Origin: Bacillus sp. FJAT-27225
GTDB lineage: Bacteria; Bacillota; Bacilli; Bacillales; Cytobacillaceae
DNA: 64,000 nt
NCBI RefSeq assembly: GCF_001685025.1
Contig: NZ_MAYU01000001.1
Span: 467,359-531,358 of the forward strand
Direction: 5' to 3'
Part shown: positions 34,899 through 44,336 of the stretch, one piece after another
How positions within the stretch are numbered: position 1 is the stretch's first letter
How the letters are laid out: the number at the start of each line of letters is the position of its first letter
Program-made: the position numbers and the translations under genes
Notes under the pieces: generated by a model
What the model was told of the DNA's origin: nothing
Seen by the model: only the letters and a program-made list of their open reading frames with translations
Databases searched by the model: none

Positions 34899-35609
34899 GT
34901 GATACACTTGGAAAATTTCACTAAAAATCCCTCTCTTTCATATGAAATGAAGGAACTCGTACGCTCTGCTTCCAGGACTTTTGAATGCAAAAAAGGGACA
35001 TATTTGTTTCGGGAAGGACAGGATGCACACGAGGTGTATATTATTCTTTCCGGAAAAATCCAAATATCGAAAATGAATGCGGAAGGACAGGAGCTTGTTC
35101 TCCGGCTGGCCAGCCTTAATGATATTGTCGGCGAGCTAACCCTTTTTACACAGGAACCAAAATACATTTTCAATGCCAAGGCCATAGGAGATGCTACAAT
35201 AGCAGCCCTTACGATTGACGGGCTTGAGGCTGCTCTTTTCAATAATAGTAAACTCGCTTATGAGTTTCTTGCTTGGATGAATGACCATATGAGGAAGACG
35301 ATGACCAAATTCAAGGATCTCGTTTTATATGGAAAAAAAGGGGCATTATATTCCACATTAATCCGAATGAGCAACAGTTATGGTGTGAAAGAAGCAGATG
35401 GAATCCATATCATGGTTCCCCTCACCACCCAGGATCTTGCCAATTTTTGCGGTACAGCTCGAGAAATTGTAAGCAGGCACCTGTCGGAACTTAAAGGAAA
35501 CAAAATAATCAGTATGAACTCCAAGAAAATAATAATCCATGATATTCACTATCTTAAACAGGAAAATCATTGTGAAAACTGCCCAATCGAATATTGCAAT
35601 GTAGATTAA
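34899..35609 (+). CDS. fnr: Anaerobic regulator Fnr (Crp/Fnr family, C-terminal Fe-S type)
   Basis: 236 residues. The cyclic-nucleotide-binding-like domain contains KGTYLFREGQDAHEVYIILS and NDIVGELTLFTQEP. The HTH recognition helix is CGTAREIVSRHLSEL with the E-SR set that reads TGTGA sites. The tail C225-x2-C228-x4-C233 (CENCPIEYC) is the Bacillus arrangement that carries an oxygen-labile [4Fe-4S], unlike the N-terminal cluster of E. coli FNR. GTG at 34899 is used; TTG at 34908 with GGGTG upstream is equally possible. Fnr-type dyads precede fdhF and pflB in this window, making both likely direct targets. Confidence 0.95.
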   Translation: MIHLENFTKNPSLSYEMKELVRSASRTFECKKGTYLFREGQDAHEVYIILSGKIQISKMNAEGQELVLRLASLNDIVGELTLFTQEPKYIFNAKAIGDATIAALTIDGLEAALFNNSKLAYEFLAWMNDHMRKTMTKFKDLVLYGKKGALYSTLIRMSNSYGVKEADGIHIMVPLTTQDLANFCGTAREIVSRHLSELKGNKIISMNSKKIIIHDIHYLKQENHCENCPIEYCNVD

Positions 35610-35619
35610 GCGCATAGTA

Positions 35620-35656
35620 AAAGCGGATACCCAAAAAACTCGGGTATCCGCTTTCT
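35620..35656. terminator. Bidirectional terminator after fnr
   Basis: AAAGCGGATACCC/GGGTATCCGCTTT with an A-rich 9-nt loop, followed by CTTAAAA. It serves fnr and possibly the small minus-strand gene ending at 35665. Confidence 0.85.
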
Positions 35657-35664
35657 TAAAATAT

Positions 35665-35799
35665 CTAGTTAACAGACGAAGGAGTATTATTCAGATGCTG
35701 CAAATTGGAAAGATAATCAGCTTTGGGTTTCGTAATGCTCGCATTGATTCCCGATTCCTTCAGCTTATTGACCAGCTCTGCAATTTTTTGTTTAGCCAT
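35665..35799 (-). CDS. Small protein, 44 aa, unknown
   Basis: It begins MAKQKIAELVNKLKESGIN and continues ASITKPKADYLSNLQHLN, an amphipathic helix then a polar tail. GAGAAGGTGA lies about 5 nt before the ATG, and a terminator follows its stop; both favour a real gene. No family recognised. Confidence 0.55.
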   Translation of the reverse strand: MAKQKIAELVNKLKESGINASITKPKADYLSNLQHLNNTPSSVN

Positions 35800-35899
35800 A
35801 TGGTTCACCTTCTCTTCTAGGCATTTCCTAACCCAATTCTACAACAAAAATATGAAGAAAGTGTGAAAAAATTGTAATTTTCTCCGAAAAATTTTAAAT

Positions 35900-36164
35900 A
35901 AAGTGAAACTTCAATCAGTGGGGGTTTTCCTTCATCCCCCGATGATTATTAGCCCCATTCGACTGCCGCTAATTCGCCAAAGAGCGCGGCAGCTAAGCAG
36001 CACTACGAATCCGATTGTTTCAACTATGCCGCTAAAGTTCCTTGCTTCAAGTTTCACTGTATCTCATCAATCGGGCTTTTATGGGAAGTTGATCCCCACC
36101 TATCTGCTTAATATACTTGGAATCTTGAGGTGAGGGTCTTACTGCCCGTTAATACGGGATAAAT
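35900..36164 (+). repeat. Dispersed structured repeat, copy 3 (long variant)
   Basis: The outer parts match copy 2: AAAGTGAAACTTCAATCAG at the left, GGGTCTTACTGCCCGTTAAT at the right, TTTAT on the minus strand abutting CCCGT. About 110 extra bases after GATGATTATTAG hold a CTGCCGC/GCGGCAG hairpin. They end with AAGTTTCACT, the inverse of the left-end AGTGAAACTT, so a closing stem exists only here. Confidence 0.8.
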
Positions 36165-36278
36165 ATAAAAATCAAATTTTATCTTTCTGCCTTCCTTTTT
36201 ACCCTTTGGTAGGTTGCGAAAAACCACTGGAAACAGATAAATTAGCTTGGAACAAGTAAACATGGTATAATTTCTTAG

Positions 36279-37919
<1,641 letters not shown>

Positions 37920-37921
37920 AA

Positions 37922-37955
37922 AAACACAGGGGCAGTGAGCCCCTGTGTTTTTTTT
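37922..37955 (+). terminator. Terminator of ykpA
   Basis: AAACACAGGGGC/GCCCCTGTGTTT followed by T6. Confidence 0.92.
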
Positions 37956-37962
37956 ATGATGG

Positions 37963-38094
37963 TTAATGCCGTTTTTGTTTATTTCTTGAGGATGGGGCTT
38001 TCATCTTCCCTGTTTCCTGGTTTGTTGTACCCTGCCCCTCAACTTGAGATGAATTCAGGCCAATTGTTGAAGGATCATGTTTTCGTTTTCCCAT
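37963..38094 (-). CDS. yuzL: YuzL-like small basic protein
   Basis: 43 residues: MGKRKHDPSTIGLNSSQVEG then GQGTTNQETGK and a basic end SSRNKQKRH. KRK-DPS near the start and VEGQGTT match the YuzL family of small, possibly spore-related proteins. GGAGG lies 9 nt before ATG at 38094; the longer frame upstream is unlikely. Convergent with ykpA. Confidence 0.72.
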   Translation of the reverse strand: MGKRKHDPSTIGLNSSQVEGQGTTNQETGKMKAPSSRNKQKRH

Positions 38095-38199
38095 CGCAAT
38101 CCACCTCCTGACCTTAGCGTCCTCCTTATAAGCTAACTTATTCAATGAGGAATAAATTCATTTTCCCTAGGCATGATAAACAACAGGAGGTGTAGCTTA

Positions 38200-38442
38200 A
38201 TGGCAAAAGTAGGGGTTGAACAATCACTAACCAATGTACAGCAGGCACTAAGAGAACGCGGATATGACGTAGTTGAATTAAAACAGGAATCCGATGCAGC
38301 AGATTGTGCTTGCTGCGTTATTACCGGCTTGGATTCAAATGTGATGGGCATGCAGGATACAGTGACAAAGGCTTCTGTTATTGAAGCAAACGGCCTATCT
38401 GCTGATGAAGTTTGCTCGCTAGTCGAAAATCGCCTGTCCTAA
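38200..38442 (+). CDS. ykuS: UPF0180 protein YkuS
   Basis: 80 residues: [40 protein letters not shown], and [20 protein letters not shown], closely following the YkuS family. GGAGG lies 9 nt before ATG at 38200; the upstream in-frame ATG at 38173 has no ribosome-binding site. Function unknown; cytoplasmic. Confidence 0.9.
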   Translation: MAKVGVEQSLTNVQQALRERGYDVVELKQESDAADCACCVITGLDSNVMGMQDTVTKASVIEANGLSADEVCSLVENRLS

Positions 38443-38455
38443 TTAATCTCCAAAC

Positions 38456-38483
38456 GTCCAGAGATTACTCTCTGGACTTTTCT
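38456..38483 (+). terminator. Terminator of ykuS
   Basis: GTCCAGAG/CTCTGGAC hairpin then TTTTCTTTTG. Confidence 0.85.
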
Positions 38484-38496
38484 TTTGTTCTCTTCC

Positions 38497-38648
38497 CAAA
38501 GGTAAAGTGTAGCCATTAGGACCTATGGCATCGTTCTAGATCTTTTCTAAAGGCGAAATGTAACCAATAACCTCTATTGGACACGTTTTGAGGTCTTTCA
38601 CAGGTAAAAATGTAACCAACAAGCTTTGCTAGCCAAATGTGCTTTATC
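38497..38648. repeat. Degenerate tandem repeat, 51-bp period, three copies
   Basis: Units begin AAAGGTAAAGTGTAGCCA (38497), AAAGGCGAAATGTAACCA (38548) and ACAGGTAAAAATGTAACCA (38599). They share AGG-AA-TGTA-CCA and then diverge. The remainder of the gap up to 38796 shows nothing else except the promoter of the DUF421 gene. Confidence 0.65.
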
Positions 38649-38796
38649 AGCAACCGTTCTACTTGAAACAACACATCCCTTTTCCCTGTACCCCTATCTC
38701 TCACCGATACAACCCAAGACTCTTTTTTTGAATGCATTCTTCCCTATTTGGCACACTAAAATTTAATACGATTTCTTTAAGCGGGGGATTTCAGGC

Positions 38797-39501
38797 GTGG
38801 AAGCATCATTCTCTTCTATATCAAGGACCGCTCTGTCATTTATTCTTTTATTGATTATTTCTTACTTCTTTGGAAGGCAAATAAATTCTCACAGGAATCA
38901 TTTTAATATGGCAATGGCGATAACAATTGGGTCGCTGGTTGCAAATATGGGATTTAATATTAATTTAAAATTTGTGCCTATGATTTGGTCATTCATTACA
39001 ATGGTTTTCATTTATTATGTAGCCGCAAATATGAGTTTCCGGGTACGTATTTTGGAGAAATGGCTTTCAGGTTCGCCAACTGTGCTAATTAAAAATGGGC
39101 ACATCCAATCCGATAACCTGGTTTCGGCCAAATATACGAAATCAACGTTGGAGCAACAGCTTCGCGAAAAAGATATTTTCTCAATTACTGATGTTAAACT
39201 GGCCCTGCTCGAACCAAGCGGAAAGCTTTCGGTTCAAAAAAAAGACCCCCAAAAAGGGGGGGATTTCTACGTTCAACTACCTACTGATTATTTGAATGGT
39301 TTGATGGTGCCAGCTGAAATTATTATAGATGGACAAACAACTTTTACCGCTAGGCCCGAATTATATTCATGGCTGGAAGGTTATTTATACAGCCTTGGCC
39401 ATAATATCGACAACGTGGCTTATGCAGTTGTATCATCACAAGGATTTGTTTTAGGTGTTACCGAGAAAACCACTAAGTCAGCCTCTGCTTCAAGCCAGTG
39501 A
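38797..39501 (+). CDS. DUF421 (YetF/YkjA-type) membrane protein
   Basis: 234 residues. Three N-terminal membrane helices (about 10-28, 40-60, 62-80) are followed by a cytoplasmic domain with the DUF421 features SPTVLIKNGHI, ARYTKSTLEQQLREK-like helix and FSITDVKLALLEPSGKLSVQ. A short repeat-like KKDPQKGGD precedes the second half. GTG start with GGGGG upstream. The 3' end overlaps the convergent hutG by 29 bp. Relatives YdfR/YetF/YkjA are linked to spore properties in Bacillus; not demonstrated here. Confidence 0.86.
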   Translation: MEASFSSISRTALSFILLLIISYFFGRQINSHRNHFNMAMAITIGSLVANMGFNINLKFVPMIWSFITMVFIYYVAANMSFRVRILEKWLSGSPTVLIKNGHIQSDNLVSAKYTKSTLEQQLREKDIFSITDVKLALLEPSGKLSVQKKDPQKGGDFYVQLPTDYLNGLMVPAEIIIDGQTTFTARPELYSWLEGYLYSLGHNIDNVAYAVVSSQGFVLGVTEKTTKSASASSQ

Positions 39502-40456
39502 GAAAGCTCAAGAACGTATACACACCTGTTTTTACCGTAGCCTGGGCAAGAGTATCCTTCGTTGGATCGAGGCAGACAATATCCATTGCCATTACTTTAG
39601 ACGCCAAGGCAGCCTCATGGACAGCCTCGAATAATTCAAAGGACATCATCCCGCCGGGCGTTGAGGCCGGAACTCCCTGGGCATAAGCAATATCAAGCAC
39701 GTCCATGTCTACGGTCACATAGATGATATCAACCTTGGATGATAGTTCCTTAATAGCCCGGCGTACTGTTTCCACAACACCTGTTTCCCTGGCCTTACGC
39801 ATGGAAATCATATTGACTTTATGTTCATTTGCGTAGGCAAGAAGCGACTGTCCGTTAAAGAAACCGTGAAGGCCGATATTGTAGACGTTTTCTCCTTTAA
39901 CAACGTTATTTTCAATCAAATATCTGATTGGTGTTCCATTTGTCGGTCCGTGCTCGGAAAGATCCCGAAGATCAAGATGCGTATCAAATTGAAGAATCCC
40001 GATTTCTTTTTCTTCGTGGACTTCTTTCAAACCGGAAATGAGCATCGCTGTAACAGAGTGGTCGCCGCCAATTGAAATCGGGAACGATTCCGGGAACTGT
40101 CCTTGAACCGCTTTTATCGCATTTCTAATGTTCTGATGCGATATTCCAATATCGGTAAAATGCATGTTTACATTTCCAAGGTCAAGGATCCTCAAATCGT
40201 TTAATTCAACCCCATAATCAAGATTGTAAGTAGAAAACCCACCCCACGCCTTTCTGAAAGCATCCGGAAACTCGGATGCTCCTGATACGGAAATCGATGA
40301 CCTTGACAGTGGAACACCAAGCATCACTACATCCGATTTTTCAGGCTGGCTGTCTCCCTCCTGCCGCTGGCTAATCCAATCCTTCAACTTTGGGTCATTC
40401 GCTGACTTATCCTGATTCCAGTAAAAAGAGCACGTGGAGACAAATTTACTTAACAT
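39473..40456 (-). CDS. hutG: Formimidoylglutamase
   Basis: Arginase-family Mn enzyme hydrolysing N-formimidoyl-L-glutamate to formamide and glutamate, last step of histidine degradation. Mn ligands are visible: SIGGDHSVT, QFDTHLDLRD and VDMDVLD. 327 aa. GGTGGAG lies 4 nt before ATG, and the gene overlaps hutI by 7 bp. The extreme 3' end runs 29 bp into the opposite DUF421 gene, leaving no room for an ordinary terminator between them. Confidence 0.92.
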   Translation of the reverse strand: MLSKFVSTCSFYWNQDKSANDPKLKDWISQRQEGDSQPEKSDVVMLGVPLSRSSISVSGASEFPDAFRKAWGGFSTYNLDYGVELNDLRILDLGNVNMHFTDIGISHQNIRNAIKAVQGQFPESFPISIGGDHSVTAMLISGLKEVHEEKEIGILQFDTHLDLRDLSEHGPTNGTPIRYLIENNVVKGENVYNIGLHGFFNGQSLLAYANEHKVNMISMRKARETGVVETVRRAIKELSSKVDIIYVTVDMDVLDIAYAQGVPASTPGGMMSFELFEAVHEAALASKVMAMDIVCLDPTKDTLAQATVKTGVYTFLSFLTGLKQRLT

Positions 40457-41727
40457 AGGGCTCCACCTCTGACAACAAGCCGGCCTTTTTTTATAACCGT
40501 ATGGGTATGGTTCATCCCATAATGATAAAAAAGCTGCTTGTAATTTGGCACATCCGCGATTAAAACATCTGCCTGCTTTCCTTTTTCAATGCTGCCAATT
40601 TTATCTGCCCTGCGTATTGCGTGAGCGGCATTAATGGTTGCAGCCACAATGGCCTCCTCCGGCATCATTCTCATTTTCAGACAAGCAAGATTCATGATTA
40701 GCGGCATTGAAACCGTTGGGGAAGAGCCAGGATTGAAATCGGTTGATAAAGCAACAGCCATTCCCGCATCAATCATTTTCCTTCCATTGGCACTCTCCGC
40801 CATTAGGAAAAAGGCTGTCCCTGGCAAAAGCACCCCAATTACCCCTTCCTCCGCCATTCGTTTAATTCCATAACTGGATGCTTTCAGCAAATGGTCCGCT
40901 GAGATTGCCCCTACATCCGCTGCAAGTTCAGCGCCGCCATACGGTTCTATTTCATCAGCATGGATTTTTGGAATTAAGCCATATTTTTTGCCGGCCTCAA
41001 GCAGTCTCTGGGATTGCCCCGGAGTAAAGACACCCCGCTCACAAAATACATCATTAAATTCAGCTAATTTCTCTTCTGCAACACGCGGGAGCATTTCATT
41101 AATAATAAGGGAAATAAACTCGTCTGGATTATTTTTGTACTCTGCCGGAACAGCATGGGCTGCCATGAACGTACTAACCACATCTACTGAATGATCTTCA
41201 TCTAACCTTTTTGCCGCCTTCAACTGTTTGTATTCAGTCTCCCAATCGAGGCCATAACCGCTTTTGGCTTCTACGGTCGTGACACCGTGTTTAAGAAATA
41301 AGTTAAGCTTCTCCCATCCTTCACGGAAAAGCTGCTCAGAAGTTGCGGCCCTTGTTCTGCTTGTAGTTGCATGGATTCCTCCGCCCGCCTCCATGATTTC
41401 CATATACGTCGCCCCGTCAAGCCTCATTCGAAATTCGTCTTCTCTTGTTCCAGCATGGACAAGATGGGTATGCGGATCAACAAGGCCCGGAAGAACAATC
41501 ATTCCACTAGCATCAATTTCATCCCTGTCAGGATAAGAGTTGGCGAGGGCCTCAACCTCATGCCCGGCTCCGACTGCCTCAATTCTGCCTTCACGAATGA
41601 ACAATGCCCCATTCTCAAGTACAGAAAGCTTCCCCATTTGCGAACCCTTAGCAGGCTGCCCAGAAAACCCTTTTACTGTAATAATTTGTTCAGCATTTTT
41701 AATCAGGATTGGTTTTACTGAAGTCAT
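40450..41727 (-). CDS. hutI: Imidazolonepropionase
   Basis: Amidohydrolase converting imidazolone-5-propionate to N-formimidoyl-L-glutamate. Metal site [46 protein letters not shown], and [11 protein letters not shown] are all present. 425 aa. GGAGG lies upstream of ATG; overlap with hutU is 4 bp (ATGA). Middle gene of hutUIG. Confidence 0.96.
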   Translation of the reverse strand: MTSVKPILIKNAEQIITVKGFSGQPAKGSQMGKLSVLENGALFIREGRIEAVGAGHEVEALANSYPDRDEIDASGMIVLPGLVDPHTHLVHAGTREDEFRMRLDGATYMEIMEAGGGIHATTSRTRAATSEQLFREGWEKLNLFLKHGVTTVEAKSGYGLDWETEYKQLKAAKRLDEDHSVDVVSTFMAAHAVPAEYKNNPDEFISLIINEMLPRVAEEKLAEFNDVFCERGVFTPGQSQRLLEAGKKYGLIPKIHADEIEPYGGAELAADVGAISADHLLKASSYGIKRMAEEGVIGVLLPGTAFFLMAESANGRKMIDAGMAVALSTDFNPGSSPTVSMPLIMNLACLKMRMMPEEAIVAATINAAHAIRRADKIGSIEKGKQADVLIADVPNYKQLFYHYGMNHTHTVIKKGRLVVRGGALC

Positions 41728-43418
41728 GAATCTTTTCCTCCGGTGCTTTTTAACATTGGAATATCAATTTCATTTTTCCTGGCTGCCTCCACTGCCTTGC
41801 TATATCCTGCATCCGCATGGCGGACGATTCCCATCCCGGGATCAGAGGTCAATACGCGCTCCAGCCTTTTTTCCGCCTCGTGGGTCCCATCAGCTACAAT
41901 AACCATGCCGGCATGCAGCGAATAGCCCATTCCGACTCCGCCTCCGTGGTGGACGGACACCCAGCTGGCTCCGCCAACAGCATTGATCATCGCATTCAGA
42001 ATCGGCCAGTCAGCAACCGCATCGCTTCCGTCCAGCATACTTTCCGTTTCCCTGTTTGGGGATGCAACAGAACCGGAATCAAGATGGTCACGGCCAATCA
42101 CAATTGGAGCTGAAAGCTCGCCGCTTGCCACCATATCATTAATGATTTTGCCAAATCGGGCCCTTTCGCCATATCCGAGCCAGCAAATCCTGGAAGGAAG
42201 CCCCTGGAATTGAATCTTTTCCCGGGCCATCCTGATCCAGTTGCATAAATGCTCATTATCGGCAAATTCCTTTAGGATGACCTCGTCGGTTTTATAAATA
42301 TCATTGGGGTCTCCAGAAAGCGCCACCCAGCGGAATGGGCCTTTCCCCTCGCAAAAGAGCGGCCGGATATAAGCCGGAACAAAGCCTGGAAAATCAAAAG
42401 CATTTTCAACTCCGTTATCCTTGGCTACCTGCCTTATGTTGTTGCCATAGTCAAAGGTAATTGCGCCTTTTTCCTGCATGGAAAGCATTGCTTTTACATG
42501 GATAGCCATGCTTTCACACGATTTTTCCACATAAACACCGGGGTTGTTTTTCCTTAGCTCGGCAGCTTCTGTAAGAGAATGACCCATAGGTATGTATCCG
42601 TTTAGAGGGTCGTGGGCGGATGTTTGATCTGTAAGAACGTCCGGAATGAACCCAATTCTTATCATTTCCGGTAAAAGCCCCGCCGCATTTCCTTCAAGTC
42701 CGATCGACAAGGCTCTCCCTTCTGCTTTCGCTTGTTTGGCTATAGCAATGGCATCTTCAAGTGAATCCGCTATAATATCAAGATACTTTGTATCTATTCT
42801 TCGTTCGATATGATGCCTGTCAACATCGATGGCAATGCAGACTCCCCCATTCATTGTTACAGCCAGGGGCTGTGCGCCTCCCATTCCTCCAAGTCCTGCA
42901 GTAAGCGTAATGGTATGCCTTAAGCTTCCGGAAAAATGCTGCCTTGCAAGCTCCGCGAAGGTTTCGTATGTCCCTTGCACGATACCCTGGCTCCCTATGT
43001 AAATCCAGCTTCCAGCTGTCATTTGGCCGTACATCATCAGCCCCTTCTTGTCCAGTTCATGGAAAGTATCCCAATTTGCCCAGGCCGGAACAAGATTCGA
43101 GTTGGCAATTAATACCCTCGGAGCATCATGATGAGACTTGAAAATAGCAACCGGTTTTCCCGATTGGATAAGGAGTGTTTCATCATTTTCGAGTCTTTCC
43201 AAGCATTTTGTAATGGCTTCAAAGCAGTCCCAGTTCCTGGCTGCTTTCCCTATCCCGCCATAAACAACAAGTTCAGCAGGATTCTCCGCGACGTCTTCAT
43301 CGAGATTATTCATAAGCATTCGAAGTGCCGCCTCCTGAACCCACCCCTTCGTATGAAGTTCAGTTCCCCTATACCGTTTAACCAGTTTTGTATCCGCTTT
43401 CAAAATTACCATCCCCAT
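41724..43418 (-). CDS. hutU: Urocanate hydratase
   Basis: NAD+-dependent hydration of urocanate to imidazolonepropionate. 564 aa. Family blocks: [75 protein letters not shown] and [11 protein letters not shown] (NAD binding and active Cys region). It heads hutUIG here; hutP, hutH and hutM, which accompany it in B. subtilis, are not in the window. Start could be ATG at 43418 or two codons later; neither has a strong ribosome-binding site. Confidence 0.96.
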   Translation of the reverse strand: MGMVILKADTKLVKRYRGTELHTKGWVQEAALRMLMNNLDEDVAENPAELVVYGGIGKAARNWDCFEAITKCLERLENDETLLIQSGKPVAIFKSHHDAPRVLIANSNLVPAWANWDTFHELDKKGLMMYGQMTAGSWIYIGSQGIVQGTYETFAELARQHFSGSLRHTITLTAGLGGMGGAQPLAVTMNGGVCIAIDVDRHHIERRIDTKYLDIIADSLEDAIAIAKQAKAEGRALSIGLEGNAAGLLPEMIRIGFIPDVLTDQTSAHDPLNGYIPMGHSLTEAAELRKNNPGVYVEKSCESMAIHVKAMLSMQEKGAITFDYGNNIRQVAKDNGVENAFDFPGFVPAYIRPLFCEGKGPFRWVALSGDPNDIYKTDEVILKEFADNEHLCNWIRMAREKIQFQGLPSRICWLGYGERARFGKIINDMVASGELSAPIVIGRDHLDSGSVASPNRETESMLDGSDAVADWPILNAMINAVGGASWVSVHHGGGVGMGYSLHAGMVIVADGTHEAEKRLERVLTSDPGMGIVRHADAGYSKAVEAARKNEIDIPMLKSTGGKDS

Positions 43419-43535
43419 CCCGTATTTGGTTTACAGTCTTCCTCTATAATTATAATGGAACTTTCTGAAAAAAAAGACAAGTTTCCTCCCATGGGCTGCA
43501 TAAATTATAAAAGGACAAACTATAGGAGGGAAAGT

Positions 43536-43982
43536 ATGCAATTTTGGACAATTAGGAAGAATACAATCATTTTTATTCTGGTAGCTGGTTTGGCTTTGGT
43601 TTCAGCAGCGTCCTGGTGGTTGTTAAAAGCGGGAGATACAGTTGTCATTAACCAGCAGACAGGAATAAGGGAAATCCATATGGTTACGGGAGAATTCGCT
43701 TCCACTATGAAGAATGGCAAAAAGATTGAAGCCTACCGCTGGGATCCGGGAACGATTTTCATAGAAAAAGGTGAGAAAGTTCGCCTCGTCATTTATGGGG
43801 TTAACGGACAAGAGCATCCTTTTCGAATAGAAAATACAACGATTAAAGGAACTGTAAAAAAGGGCGAAGAGACTGCTGTAGATGTTTCTTTTGATAAAGA
43901 AGGTGTTTACAGGCTTATTTGCGAGGTTCATCCTACTAAAGAACAAAACGGGCCAATGATCGCATACCTTGTTGTTGACTAG
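43536..43982 (+). CDS. Membrane-anchored cupredoxin-domain protein
   Basis: 148 residues: N-terminal membrane anchor (NTIIFILVAGLALVSAASWW), then a type-1 copper-like beta-sandwich. Candidate copper ligands are His in EHPFRIEN, and Cys-His-Met in CEVHPTKEQNGPM. These resemble the cupredoxin/COX2-like domain used in electron transfer on the outer membrane face. GGAGGG lies before ATG at 43536; a longer frame to 43128 is antisense to hutU and is rejected. No nearby oxidase genes. Confidence 0.85.
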   Translation: MQFWTIRKNTIIFILVAGLALVSAASWWLLKAGDTVVINQQTGIREIHMVTGEFASTMKNGKKIEAYRWDPGTIFIEKGEKVRLVIYGVNGQEHPFRIENTTIKGTVKKGEETAVDVSFDKEGVYRLICEVHPTKEQNGPMIAYLVVD

Positions 43983-43997
43983 CTATAGGCAATCCAT

Positions 43998-44038
43998 AAC
44001 AAACAGCTGTGTGCCAAAAGGTACACAGCTGTTTGTTG
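43998..44038 (+). terminator. Terminator after the cupredoxin gene
   Basis: AACAAACAGCTGTGT/ACACAGCTGTTTGTT stem with an 11-nt loop; strong stem, weak U-run. Confidence 0.75.
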
Positions 44039-44243
44039 TCATCTTCTATTGCATACTGTTATCACTATGAAAAAAGTAAAAACCTTGATAATATTGGTAT
44101 TTTCTTATATAACAGTTTTCATTTCCAAGCAAATCATTATAGTACAGATTAATATTTTTTGAATTTTCTTAACACAATTAAAAAATACAATTCATCCTAA
44201 AAACCCTTAAATTCTAATAAGTTAACAAAATCGCCTTAATTAA

Positions 44244-44286
44244 AGTGATTTTTGTCACTGGCTGCCTGTTATACTCGGAGTATGAT
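44244..44286 (+). promoter_or_regulatory. Fnr-type promoter of pflBA
   Basis: Dyad AGTGA-TTTTTG-TCACT at 44244-44259 fits the Fnr consensus. TATGAT at 44281-44286 is a -10 box, giving a start near 44292-44293 and the dyad centre at about -41, the classic class II activator position. A second -10-like TATACT (44270) would put the dyad too close. Confidence 0.82.
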
Positions 44287-44336
44287 ATACAGAGGAAACA
44301 GTTTAACTGTATAAAATATTCGATGAGGTGACCAAA

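Noticed and set aside
43128-43535. N-terminal extension of the cupredoxin protein
   Set aside because: It is antisense to the strongly conserved hutU, and a good ribosome-binding site precedes ATG at 43536.
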